A stretch of DNA of 64,000 nucleotides from Paraburkholderia silviterrae (GTDB lineage: Bacteria > Pseudomonadota > Gammaproteobacteria > Burkholderiales > Burkholderiaceae): assembly GCF_004353915.1 (NCBI RefSeq), contig NZ_SMRP01000001.1:535372-599371 (forward strand). Direction: 5' to 3'. The translations under genes and the position numbers were made by a program. Shown piece after piece: positions 38,076-46,373 of the stretch. Under the pieces are notes generated by a model that saw only the letters and a program-made list of their open reading frames with translations, was not told where the DNA came from and searched no databases. The first letter of the stretch is position 1; the number at the start of each line of letters is the position of its first letter.

Positions 38076-38374
38076 CATACTCACCTGTATCCGAAATCAT
38101 CGGCATTCCTGCCACCGGGATTTTCGTTGGGATTGTGTTGTCCTGGTTCGTACGCCGCCTGCAGCGCTCGGTCGCGCGCTATGAAGCGCAAGAGGCCCGG
38201 TCCAGACGGGCCTCGCCTACGCCGAACGTTGTCTATGCCCAGCCTACTTCACTGCCGGTCGATGCCGCCACGCGTATTGCCATGGCCATGAAGACGAAGA
38301 ACATTGCACTGAGGCTCGACGGCGGCAGGTATGCGCATGCACCGCTCGCATCCGGTCACGTGCCTGTGAGCTGA
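38072..38374 (+). CDS. Hypothetical small membrane protein
   Basis: A 100-residue protein whose ATG (38072-38074) overlaps the stop of the preceding gene. One membrane segment, IIGIPATGIFVGIVLSWFV, is followed by a basic region RRLQRSVARYEAQEARSRRA, suggesting an N-out or anchor protein with a cytoplasmic tail. No family recognised. Likely translated together with its upstream neighbour. Confidence 0.5.
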   Translation: MTYSPVSEIIGIPATGIFVGIVLSWFVRRLQRSVARYEAQEARSRRASPTPNVVYAQPTSLPVDAATRIAMAMKTKNIALRLDGGRYAHAPLASGHVPVS

Positions 38375-38462
38375 ACAGCTCTCCGTCTGTCCGCCCCAAG
38401 CACTTGTGCTGAAAGTCCGGCCCGCAAGAACCACCCACAGGCGCCGGACAATCTCGTCTACC

Positions 38463-39989
38463 TCACTGAAACGCCACCTCGGCAAAGCTGCGCAGCTTGC
38501 GACTATGCAGCTTGTGCAAGCCGTTGGTGCGCAAGATCTCCATCGCCGTCACGCCTATCTGCAAGTGCTGATCCACCTGCGCGCGATAGAACGAATCGGC
38601 CATGCCGGGCAACTTGAGCTCGCCGTGCAACGGCTTGTCGGAGACGCATAGCAAAGTGCCGTACGGCACGCGAAAGCGGAAGCCGTTCGCGGCAATCGTC
38701 GCGCTCTCCATATCGAGCGCAATTGCGCGGCTCTGCGAAAGGCGCTGCACCGGCTCGCGGTGCTCGCGCAGCTCCCAGTTGCGATTGTCGACGCTCGCCA
38801 CCGTGCCTGTGCGCATCACGCGCTTGAGCTCCACGCCGTCGAGCTGCGTGACCTGCGCGACCGCGCGCTCGAGCGCCACCTGCACTTCGGCCAGCGCCGG
38901 AATCGGCACCCACAGCGGCAAGTCTGCGTCGAGCACGTGATCCTCGCGCACATAGCCGTGCGCGAGCACGTAGTCGCCGAGGCGCTGTGTGTTGCGCAGC
39001 CCCGCGCAGTGGCCGAGCATGATCCACGCGTGCGGGCGCAGGACCGCGATGTGATCCGTGATCGTCTTCGCATTGGACGGCCCCACGCCGATGTTGATCA
39101 TCGTGATGCCGCTGCCGTCCGCGCGCTTGAGGTGATACGCGGGCATCTGCGGCAGACGCGCGGGCGGCGTGCCCTCGTCGTCCTGCTCGCCAAGATTCGC
39201 GTTGTAGGTGACCACATCGCCCGGCTCCACGAACGACGTGTATTCGCTGCGGTAATTGCGCAAGTCGGCGTCGTCGGTGCGCGCCATCATCGCCCGGCCG
39301 AGCTTCACGAATTCATCGATATAGAACTGATAGTTCGTGTAGAGCACGTAGTTCTGGACGTGCGTGGGCGCGGTCGCGGTGTAGTGCTTGAGGCGATGCA
39401 GCGAGAAGTCCACGCGCGGCGCCGTGAAAAGCGCGAGCGGCTGCGGCTCTCCGTGAGCCGGTTCGTACGTGCCGTTGACGATGCGGTCGTCGAGCTCGGC
39501 GAGGTCCGGCGTATCGAACACGTCGCGCATCGCAAAGAGCCGCTCGCGGTCCAGATCGCCTTCGAGGTGGATGCCTTCGGCGAACGCGAAGTGAATCGGA
39601 ATGGGCTGCTCCGACACCCCGACTTCGATCGACACATGATGGTTCTTCGAGAGAAGCCGCAATTGCTCGCGATAATAATTGCCGAACAGGTCGGGGCGCG
39701 TGACGGTGGTCTCGAACACGCCGGGGCCCGCGACGAAGCCATATGAACGCCGCGAGTCGATGTGCGTGTTGATCTCCGTGTGAATGCGCACGAACGGATA
39801 GCATGCGCGCACGCGACGGTCGAACGCCTCGCCGCGCCGATAGCGCGCGAACGCATCGCGCAGGAACGAGGTGTTCGCCTCGTAGATGGCGGACAGGCGC
39901 GTGACGGCGTCGGCAGCGTCTTCGAAGGCTTCGACCGGAAAGTCGTGTGGGGGCGTCATGAAGGCGCGCCGGTGGATCTCGTTGTTCAT
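38463..39989 (-). CDS. amn: AMP nucleosidase
   Basis: A 508-residue enzyme that cleaves AMP to adenine and ribose 5-phosphate. The N-terminal domain (about 20-190) contains FVRIHTEINTHIDSRRSYGFV. The C-terminal nucleoside-phosphorylase-like domain has INIGVGPSNAKTITDHIAVLRP and ALDMESATIAANGFRFRVPYG, with the Asp/Glu pair typical of the family. The ATG at 39987-39989 follows GAGGCGAACGAAC. It regulates the adenylate pool. It stands alone between unrelated genes. Confidence 0.94.
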   Translation of the reverse strand: MNNEIHRRAFMTPPHDFPVEAFEDAADAVTRLSAIYEANTSFLRDAFARYRRGEAFDRRVRACYPFVRIHTEINTHIDSRRSYGFVAGPGVFETTVTRPDLFGNYYREQLRLLSKNHHVSIEVGVSEQPIPIHFAFAEGIHLEGDLDRERLFAMRDVFDTPDLAELDDRIVNGTYEPAHGEPQPLALFTAPRVDFSLHRLKHYTATAPTHVQNYVLYTNYQFYIDEFVKLGRAMMARTDDADLRNYRSEYTSFVEPGDVVTYNANLGEQDDEGTPPARLPQMPAYHLKRADGSGITMINIGVGPSNAKTITDHIAVLRPHAWIMLGHCAGLRNTQRLGDYVLAHGYVREDHVLDADLPLWVPIPALAEVQVALERAVAQVTQLDGVELKRVMRTGTVASVDNRNWELREHREPVQRLSQSRAIALDMESATIAANGFRFRVPYGTLLCVSDKPLHGELKLPGMADSFYRAQVDQHLQIGVTAMEILRTNGLHKLHSRKLRSFAEVAFQ

Positions 39990-40203
39990 GTTCGTTCGCC
40001 TCGGTTCATATGGAACGACATTAGCACGGAAGAAGGTCATTCTGACAACGCCATTCGCACGCTCGAGAGATTCGGATGCTGCGCGCCGTCCCGCCGCGAT
40101 CGGCACCAGGACTGCACCGAAGCGCTCGCCCCACCAGTCCCGCCGACGCGGCACGCCGGCCCCGCCCACCCCAGGGTCGGACACGGGGCGCGGGACGCGG
40201 ATT

Positions 40204-40212
40204 TGCTAGAAT
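40204..40212 (+). promoter_or_regulatory. Extended -10 promoter of the DUF2782-thrB group
   Basis: TGCTAGAAT lies about 72 bp before the DUF2782 start, in the 295-bp gap after amn. No convincing -35. Confidence 0.45.
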
Positions 40213-40284
40213 CAAGATTCTCAGCTTTGCATGGGACCAGAGTAAGGCACTGAAGCGCCAACTCTGGTCGACAGGAGAATCACC

Positions 40285-40683
40285 ATGAAGTCGTACCTTC
40301 TTGCCGCCTTCGCAGCGACGCTCGCGTTCAGCGGTCTCGCCATGGCCGCGCCAGCCGACGACGCGAAGACCGCCGTCGAGGCACAGTCCGCCAATGAGCG
40401 GGCCGGCCTGCCCGATCTGGCCGCGATCAACAACCGTCCCGCGGCGCGCGTCACCTCGAAGGTCAACATCAACGACGTGCCGCGCACGCCGAGCTTCCAT
40501 GAAGTGAGCCCGACCGGCACAGAGGTCACCGAATACCGCGACAAGGGCAAGCCCGTCGAGATCAACGTGCATTCGAACTTCGGCACGCGTTACTCGATGA
40601 GCGCGAATCCCGACACCTCGCCGCAAGTCCGTCCGAACGGCCAGGCCAGCACGCGCCTGCCGTCGATCAATCTGCATTACTGA
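40285..40683 (+). CDS. Secreted DUF2782-like protein
   Basis: A 132-residue protein with a signal peptide (KSYLLAAFAATLAFSGLAMA) and a small beta-rich core VTEYRDKGKPVEINVHSNFGTRYSM. The pattern fits DUF2782 proteins, which are usually found next to polA and thrB, as here. Preceded by GACAGGAG. The C-terminal part is Pro/Asn/Ser-rich. Probably periplasmic. Function unknown. Confidence 0.7.
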   Translation: MKSYLLAAFAATLAFSGLAMAAPADDAKTAVEAQSANERAGLPDLAAINNRPAARVTSKVNINDVPRTPSFHEVSPTGTEVTEYRDKGKPVEINVHSNFGTRYSMSANPDTSPQVRPNGQASTRLPSINLHY

Positions 40684-40815
40684 TACGCCGCCCTTGCGCG
40701 CGGACGGCGTGCGCTGTCCCGCGCCGCCTCCCGCCCGAACGCACGAAGCCGCGCCGAAACGGCGACCGCGCCCGTGAGCAGGGCCTCCCATTACGATAAC
40801 CACACGACCTCTGGC

Positions 40816-41838
40816 ATGGCCGTCTTCACCGCTGTCACCGAAACCCAGCTTGCCCAATGGATGCGCGACTACGATCTTGGCGACGTAGTCGATTTTCGCG
40901 GTATCCAGTCAGGCATTGAAAACAGCAACTTCTTCCTGACGACGACGCGCGGCGAATACGTTCTGACGATCTTCGAGAAGCTCACTGCCGAACAGCTGCC
41001 GTTCTATCTCGAGCTGATGCGCCATCTGGCCTCGCACCGCGTGCCGGTGCCCGACCCGATGCCACGTGCCGACGGCACCCTGTTCGGCCTGCTGCACGGC
41101 AAGCCGGCGGCCATCGTCACGAAGCTCGACGGCGCGCCGGAACTCGCCCCGGGCGTGGAGCACTGCATGGAAGTGGGGCAGATGCTCGCGCGCATGCACC
41201 TGGCGGGCCGCGATTTCGCGTTCGACCAGCCGAATCTGCGCAGCCTGCCGTGGTGGGAAGCGACCGTGCCCACGGTCCTGCCGTTCCTCGCCGACGCCCA
41301 GCGCGAGCTGCTCACGAGCGAGCTCGCGCACCAGCAGGCCTTGTTCGCCAGCGACGATTACGCCTCGCTGCCCGGCGGCCCGTGCCATTGCGACCTCTTC
41401 CGAGACAACGCGCTGTTCGCGCACGTCAGCCCGGAAACGGGCCATACGGTGCGCCTCGGCGGATTCTTCGACTTCTATTTCGCCGGCTGCGACAAATGGG
41501 TGTTCGACGTGGCGGTGACGGTGAACGACTGGTGCGTCGACCTCGCGACAGGCAAGCTCGACGCACCTCGCGTCGAAGCGTTGTTGCGCGCCTACCAGAC
41601 GGTACGCCCGTTCACGCCCGCCGAGAGCCGGCATTGGGTCGACATGCTGCGCGCCGGCGCGTACCGCTTCTGGGTATCGCGCCTGTACGATTTTTATCTG
41701 CCGCGCTCGGCAGAGTTGCTCAAGCCCCACGATCCCGGCCATTTCGAGCGCATCCTGCGCGAGCGCCGCGCCGGCAGCGCCGCCGGCACGCCGGGCGCCT
41801 TCCACGCACTCTCTGACCTGCCCCGCTCATGCAACTGA
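40816..41838 (+). CDS. thrB: Homoserine kinase, class II (APH fold)
   Basis: A 340-residue homoserine kinase of the aminoglycoside-phosphotransferase fold used by pseudomonads and Burkholderiales instead of the GHMP type. It begins [19 protein letters not shown] and has [22 protein letters not shown] (ATP loop), the catalytic [11 protein letters not shown] and the metal-binding [15 protein letters not shown]. It makes O-phosphohomoserine for threonine. It overlaps the following membrane protein gene by ten bases. An upstream GTG start at 40774 is less likely. Confidence 0.95.
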   Translation: MAVFTAVTETQLAQWMRDYDLGDVVDFRGIQSGIENSNFFLTTTRGEYVLTIFEKLTAEQLPFYLELMRHLASHRVPVPDPMPRADGTLFGLLHGKPAAIVTKLDGAPELAPGVEHCMEVGQMLARMHLAGRDFAFDQPNLRSLPWWEATVPTVLPFLADAQRELLTSELAHQQALFASDDYASLPGGPCHCDLFRDNALFAHVSPETGHTVRLGGFFDFYFAGCDKWVFDVAVTVNDWCVDLATGKLDAPRVEALLRAYQTVRPFTPAESRHWVDMLRAGAYRFWVSRLYDFYLPRSAELLKPHDPGHFERILRERRAGSAAGTPGAFHALSDLPRSCN

Positions 41839-42632
41839 TCGAAGTCCCCGCGAAGCAGGGCTACGTCTGGTTCCGCCAGGGCATCTGGCTGTTCCGGCGT
41901 AATCCGCTCGCGTTCCTCACGCTGTTTTTCTCATATCTGCTGGCCATGACGCTGATCTCCGCCGTGCCGGTGATCGGCGGCGTGCTGCCGCTCATTTTCG
42001 TGCCGGGCGTGGCGGTGGGCTTCATGGCCGCGTGCCGCGACACCGTTGCGGGCAAGCCGGTGTTTCCGACCATCCTCGTCGACGGTTTCCGCTCATACGG
42101 GCAGACGGTCACCAAGCATCTGTTCGTGCTTGGCGGGATTTACGTGGTGGCGATGACGCTGGTGCTCGCGGCCTCGGCGCTCGTGGACGGCGGCACGCTC
42201 CTGCGTCTGATGACGCTGGGCGGCTCGCTCGATACAGATGCAGTCGCGAACGGCAATGTGCCGCTTGCCGTGCTCGCGTCGCTCGCGTGCTACGTGCCGG
42301 TTTCGATGATGTTCTGGTTCGCGCCGGTGCTGACGGCCTGGCACGAGGTGCCGCCGATCAAGGCGATGTTCTTCAGCATCGTGAGCTGCTGGCGCAACAA
42401 GGGCGCGTTCGTGGTGTATGGCGCGCTGTGGTTTGCGGTGTCGATCGGCGTGTCGCTGGGGCTTTCGACGCTGCTGCGCGCGCTCGGCGCCGGCGACTAC
42501 GCGCTGGCGATCCTGATGCCGGCGCTCATTCTCGTAACGACGATGCTCTATTGCTCGTTCTACGCGACCTATCGCGGCTGCTACGGCGTGCAGGAAAAGA
42601 CTGCCGCCGAAATACCGGGTTCGGGACGCTGA
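41829..42632 (+). CDS. BPSS1780-family integral membrane protein
   Basis: A 267-residue polytopic protein with about five or six membrane segments (for example [60 protein letters not shown] and [21 protein letters not shown]). The motif [17 protein letters not shown] at the start and [16 protein letters not shown] mark the BPSS1780/YciC-like family of Burkholderiales. Overlaps thrB. Function unknown. Confidence 0.8.
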   Translation: MQLIEVPAKQGYVWFRQGIWLFRRNPLAFLTLFFSYLLAMTLISAVPVIGGVLPLIFVPGVAVGFMAACRDTVAGKPVFPTILVDGFRSYGQTVTKHLFVLGGIYVVAMTLVLAASALVDGGTLLRLMTLGGSLDTDAVANGNVPLAVLASLACYVPVSMMFWFAPVLTAWHEVPPIKAMFFSIVSCWRNKGAFVVYGALWFAVSIGVSLGLSTLLRALGAGDYALAILMPALILVTTMLYCSFYATYRGCYGVQEKTAAEIPGSGR

Positions 42633-42755
42633 GCACAAGGCATCGCGTGCAAGCCGCCTCGGGCGGCAAGTTCCAGCTACACAAACACCAATGGGGCGCC
42701 ACTGTGCGCCCCATTGCGTTTCTGAAACTTCAGGCCGGCGTGAATGCCTGGCCGC

Positions 42756-42935
42756 TTAGCCGTAGTGATTCATCCACGACGGGTTGCGGCCCGCCTTCTC
42801 GCGGTCGAGCTTGCGCATGCGGAATTCGAGGTCGTAGATGTCCGCCGATTCGGCCAGATAGGCTTCCTCGCGCTCCTTTTGAGCGGTTTCGTACGACTTC
42901 GTGAGGAACAGGAAAAGGCGGCTGAGCAGGTACAT
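42756..42935 (-). CDS. DUF3563 small protein
   Basis: A 59-residue protein with a short hydrophobic start (YLLSRLFLFLTKSY), an acidic middle (EREEAYLAESADIYDLEFRMRKLDRE) and the ending NPSWMNHYG. This matches DUF3563, a small family abundant in Burkholderiales. The ATG at 42933-42935 has GGAGCC upstream. It has a strong promoter with a duplicated box. Function unknown. Confidence 0.85.
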   Translation of the reverse strand: MYLLSRLFLFLTKSYETAQKEREEAYLAESADIYDLEFRMRKLDREKAGRNPSWMNHYG

Positions 42936-42982
42936 GGTCTGGCTCCGGTAATCGGGCACATGCCCTCGGAATGAACAGAACC

Positions 42983-43016
42983 ATTATAGGGTAAACCCTT
43001 ATCATGGTAAACCCTT
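42983..43016 (-). promoter_or_regulatory. Sigma-70 promoter of the DUF3563 gene with duplicated box
   Basis: On the minus strand TTTACC (43006-43011) is 17 bp from a perfect TATAAT (42983-42988). The box AAGGGTTTACC occurs twice in tandem (42989-42999 and 43006-43016), once over the -35 and once in the spacer, so a regulator may bind the pair. Confidence 0.75.
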
Positions 43017-43074
43017 GAATTGGTGCGGATTGTCGCAGCCCCTGCCGGCGCGCACGACACGCCGCACGGTGCGC

Positions 43075-44283
43075 TCAACCCGCGCCAGCGGCCAGCTCTC
43101 CGTCGAAAGCGTCGTCGAGCGCATCGCGCCGCCGCGTCTCGAAAAAGTCCCAGATCATCGCGCTTGCGTCCGGTCCGGTCGCCGAATGGAACGGCACCGT
43201 ATCGTCGCCGCCGCTCCAGGCGTGATCCAGCGCGCTCACCCGGCACAGGCGCACCACGCTCGCACCGTCGCGCCGGTAGTCCTGGACCGTGTAGCCCTCG
43301 CCGTCGTGCTCGTGCGAGACCACGCCCTGGCGCACGCCGTGAGCATCCGCGAGATCGTTCAGGCGCAGGAACTGGGTGGCAAGTTGCTCCGCATTGACCG
43401 GCGCGACAACCGGGTCGGCGGCGCCGTGCACGATGAGCGCCGGCATGCCGGGATGCCGGCGGCCAGCCAGCTGACCGTCGACGAGCGCCACCGGGTCGTG
43501 GTGCAGCCCGCGCCGCATGACGTCGAGCGCCGAAACGCCCGAGCGCGCCTCGCCGAACGCCGGCCCCGAATGGAGCGCGACCGCCGCGAAATGGCCCGGC
43601 GCGCTCACGGCCAGCAGGGCGGCCAGGCCCGCGCCCGCCGAGAGGCCCGCCAGATAAACGCGCGAACGGTCGAAACCGTGCTCCTGCACGAGCGTGTCGA
43701 CGAGCGAAACGATCGCCGCGGCTTCACCGCCGCCCGCCGGCTGGCGTGCGTCGTACCAGTGCCAGCACTGGTGCGGATGCCCCTGGACCGATTGCTCCGG
43801 ATAGACCACAGCAAAGCCGTGCTTGTCCGCGAGCAGGTTCATGCGGGTGCCCTCCGCGAACGAATCCATCGTTTGCTGACAGCCGTGCAGCATCACGACG
43901 AGCGGCATGTCCGCCGTGGGCAAGCCCGGCGGCAAATAGAGCCCGTAAGCGAGCGCGCGCGACGCGCCTGGCGCCAGATGCTCCGTGCGTAGCCATTCGC
44001 CGGCCGCCCACGCGGCGGCCCGCGGCCCCACGCGCGACTCGCGCAGCGGCGCGCCGCTGCGCGATGCGGGCGCGGGGCGTACTTGCGCTTCGCTTGCGGC
44101 AGGCGCTGCTGCCGCAGCGGCGGCGGCAGCCTGCGCCACGGCGGTCTGGGCGGTCCGCCACATGGCCTGCGCGTCGGGCGCGCGCCGGCCGGCTTCGTGC
44201 AGCACTTCTCGAGCAGCACGGTTCTGGATGGCGAGCAGACGTCGCATGCCACCTGCCCACAGCTTCGTCAGATTTTTCGTCAT
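43075..44283 (-). CDS. PHB depolymerase-family esterase
   Basis: A 402-residue alpha/beta hydrolase of the extracellular-type short-chain PHA depolymerase family. The lipase box is LAGLSAGAG, the oxyanion segment LVVMLHGCQQTMDSF, and the acid and histidine lie in IVHGAADPVV and DHAWSGGD. The N-terminus (TKNLTKLWAGGMRRLLAIQ) carries no secretion signal, and an Ala-rich linker spans about 50-80, so it may act inside the cell or on small esters. The ATG at 44281-44283 was chosen; an upstream GTG-like start is less likely. Confidence 0.82.
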   Translation of the reverse strand: MTKNLTKLWAGGMRRLLAIQNRAAREVLHEAGRRAPDAQAMWRTAQTAVAQAAAAAAAAAPAASEAQVRPAPASRSGAPLRESRVGPRAAAWAAGEWLRTEHLAPGASRALAYGLYLPPGLPTADMPLVVMLHGCQQTMDSFAEGTRMNLLADKHGFAVVYPEQSVQGHPHQCWHWYDARQPAGGGEAAAIVSLVDTLVQEHGFDRSRVYLAGLSAGAGLAALLAVSAPGHFAAVALHSGPAFGEARSGVSALDVMRRGLHHDPVALVDGQLAGRRHPGMPALIVHGAADPVVAPVNAEQLATQFLRLNDLADAHGVRQGVVSHEHDGEGYTVQDYRRDGASVVRLCRVSALDHAWSGGDDTVPFHSATGPDASAMIWDFFETRRRDALDDAFDGELAAGAG

Positions 44284-44339
44284 CAGTGGCCTTCGTGAAA
44301 GGGGGTCGAATACGCCGAGGCAATAAGCCACGGCTCTTC

Positions 44340-44410
44340 ATTGTGCAACGCACAATAACACCATTCATCGAAGACTGCTGTAACGAGTTCTGGCTGCTGT
44401 AACGAGTTCT
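44340..44410. repeat. Inverted repeat and 17-bp direct repeat upstream of the esterase gene
   Basis: ATTGTGC and GCACAAT (44340-44356) flank AAC, a palindrome of the kind bound by small regulators such as PhaR. CTGCTGTAACGAGTTCT occurs at 44375-44391 and again at 44394-44410, a recent short duplication or operator pair. Both lie in the gap between the esterase and PAP2 genes. Confidence 0.55.
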
Positions 44411-44558
44411 AAATCGGACCGCCATGTACGGCGCATCGCAATAATCGGCCCCGAACATCGCTATACTGGAAGTTCCGACGTTGTTCGTGTCGACCTGACC
44501 GGGTGCTCGAGCGTTAGTCAAATATGCCCTTTGGAGCGCGCCGCTGCGGCGCCAAGTC

Positions 44559-45269
44559 ATGCCTGATTTACCCCTCCACCTCTGGTATTCGATCACCAAC
44601 CTGGGCGGCGCCGGCCTCACGCTCCCGCTCGCGCTGGCCATCGCGCTGTGGCTCGTGATGGGCTACTCGTGGCGCATGGCGGCGAGCTGGCTGTTGCTCC
44701 TTGGTGCGGCAATTGGTCTCGTCACGCTCACGAAGATCGCGTTCCTGGGCTGGGGTGTCGGCGTGCGTTCGTACGATTTCACTGGCCTGAGCGGCCACGC
44801 CATGCTGTCCACGGCGGTCTATCCCGTGGCGTTTTTCCTGATGCTGCAAGGTGTGCGGCCCATGCTGCGCATGGCGGGCGTTGTCGTCGGGCTCGCCATT
44901 GGCATCGCGGTCGGTTTTTCGCGCGTCGTGCTCGAGGCGCATTCGCCGTCGGAAGCGGTCACCGGCTGCATCGTCGGCGCACTCACGGCGCTCTTGTTCG
45001 TGCGCTACTGGTGGGAAGCGCAATCGGGCCGGCTCTCCGCGGCCGTGGTTACGTTGAGCCTCGCGGCGCTCACATTCGGGTTGCACGACGTGCGCCTGCC
45101 CACCCATCGCTGGGTGACGAATATCGCGCTCACCGTCTCGGGACACGATCGGCCCTATATTCGCGCCAAGTGGAAAGCCAACCAGCCGGTGCGCAAGCCC
45201 GGCACGCTCAACGCGCCGGTCTCGCAGACCCGCAACACGCTGACTCCGCCCCCCCAGCAGCACGCCTGA
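44559..45269 (+). CDS. PAP2-family membrane phosphatase
   Basis: A 236-residue polytopic protein. The acid-phosphatase motifs are partly seen: a SGHAMLSTAVYP motif (the SGH box) and GFSRVVLEAHSPSEAVTG (the SR-x5-H box, with Ser in place of the common Asp). The N-terminal KxxxxxxRP box is not obvious, so activity may differ. Likely handles lipid or isoprenoid phosphates at the inner membrane. It has a Thr/Pro/Gln-rich cytoplasmic tail. It is convergent with the ModE-like gene. Confidence 0.78.
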   Translation: MPDLPLHLWYSITNLGGAGLTLPLALAIALWLVMGYSWRMAASWLLLLGAAIGLVTLTKIAFLGWGVGVRSYDFTGLSGHAMLSTAVYPVAFFLMLQGVRPMLRMAGVVVGLAIGIAVGFSRVVLEAHSPSEAVTGCIVGALTALLFVRYWWEAQSGRLSAAVVTLSLAALTFGLHDVRLPTHRWVTNIALTVSGHDRPYIRAKWKANQPVRKPGTLNAPVSQTRNTLTPPPQQHA

Positions 45270-45323
45270 GACAACCCGCGGCGCAGACCGCCGCCATGCG
45301 CCTGAGTGTGCCGGCCACGCCAC

Positions 45324-46283
45324 TCAACCGCCAACCCCAAGCAGCACGCTCGACGCCTTGAACACCGCCGTAGCGCTCGCGCCCGCTTCGAGGCCGAGCG
45401 CGTCGACGCTCGCGTCCGTCACGACCGCGGCAATCACCATGCCGCCTGGCAATTCGAGCGTCACCTCCGCGCTGACCTCGCCGCGGCGCACGCCGCTCAC
45501 CACGCCGCTCAAGCGGTTGCGCACCGAAAGCCGCGCGGCGTGGTCCGCCGAAAGCGCTCCACCCGCCACCAGCACGACCGACGACGCCTTGACGAGCGCC
45601 ACCACCGCCCCGCCAACGGCGAGACCCAGCGCCTCGGCGCTCTCGCGCGTGACGACTGCGACGAGCTGCTGACCGCCCGGCAGCGTGATCGACACTTCGT
45701 CGTTGACGGCGCCGCGCACGAGTGCCGCGACCGTGCCGTAGAGCTGATTGCGCGCGCTGGTGCGCAGAGCGAAGCGGCCGAGCACGGCGAGATCCGTGCC
45801 GATACTGCCTGCAGTGCCTGCGTCGGCGTCCGGGCACGCCTCGCCGCCGAGCGCGCGCACCGCTGCGGCGGCGCGCTCGAGAAAGTGCCGATGCTCGCGC
45901 TCGATCGCGCCGAACGTGGCGATCAGGCGTTGCGCGCGCGGCGTGAGCGTGGTCCCGCCGCCGCCTTTGCCGCCCGTCGCGCGCACGACGAGCGGTTCGC
46001 CGGCGAGATTGTTCATGGCGTCGATGGCATCCCAGGCACCCTTGTAGCTCATGCCGACAGCCTTCGCGGCGCCGGTGATCGAACCGGTTTCGCCGATCGC
46101 CGCAAGCAGCGCGATGCGAGCCGCGCCACCGAGCGTCTGCGGGCCGGCCTGGAACCAGACCGAACCGCCCACGCCCAACTCGGGCGATTCCGCGCGCGGC
46201 GGCTCGCCGGTTTCGGCGCCTGCGCTTGCGCCGCCAGCAGCCGGCCCGCACGGGGAGGGAGTCGAAGAGGAGGAAGTCGTCAT
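45324..46283 (-). CDS. modE: ModE-like molybdate-responsive regulator
   Basis: A 319-residue regulator. The N-terminal winged-helix LysR-like domain (about 45-155) has LLAAIGETGSITGAAKAVGMSYKGAWDAIDAMN and the wing GGKGGGGTTLTPRA. The C-terminal half has two TOBE/MOP domains that bind molybdate, each with ARNQLYGTV or VRNRLSGVV beginnings. An acidic/Pro low-complexity N-terminal extension is present. No molybdate transporter genes are visible nearby. The start at 46281-46283 gives a short disordered lead. Confidence 0.88.
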   Translation of the reverse strand: MTTSSSSTPSPCGPAAGGASAGAETGEPPRAESPELGVGGSVWFQAGPQTLGGAARIALLAAIGETGSITGAAKAVGMSYKGAWDAIDAMNNLAGEPLVVRATGGKGGGGTTLTPRAQRLIATFGAIEREHRHFLERAAAAVRALGGEACPDADAGTAGSIGTDLAVLGRFALRTSARNQLYGTVAALVRGAVNDEVSITLPGGQQLVAVVTRESAEALGLAVGGAVVALVKASSVVLVAGGALSADHAARLSVRNRLSGVVSGVRRGEVSAEVTLELPGGMVIAAVVTDASVDALGLEAGASATAVFKASSVLLGVGG

Positions 46284-46373
46284 CGCGCGGGGCTGTTGTC
46301 GTGGGCAAGCGTTGACGTCGATTATAGAGACGGGGCGCGCGAGATTTGCCCCGCGCTCGCGGTCATGCACGGA

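Noticed and set aside
40021-40284. Gene between amn and the DUF2782 protein
   Set aside because: Only poor, unrecognised short frames. The stretch fits a promoter region with an extended -10 element.
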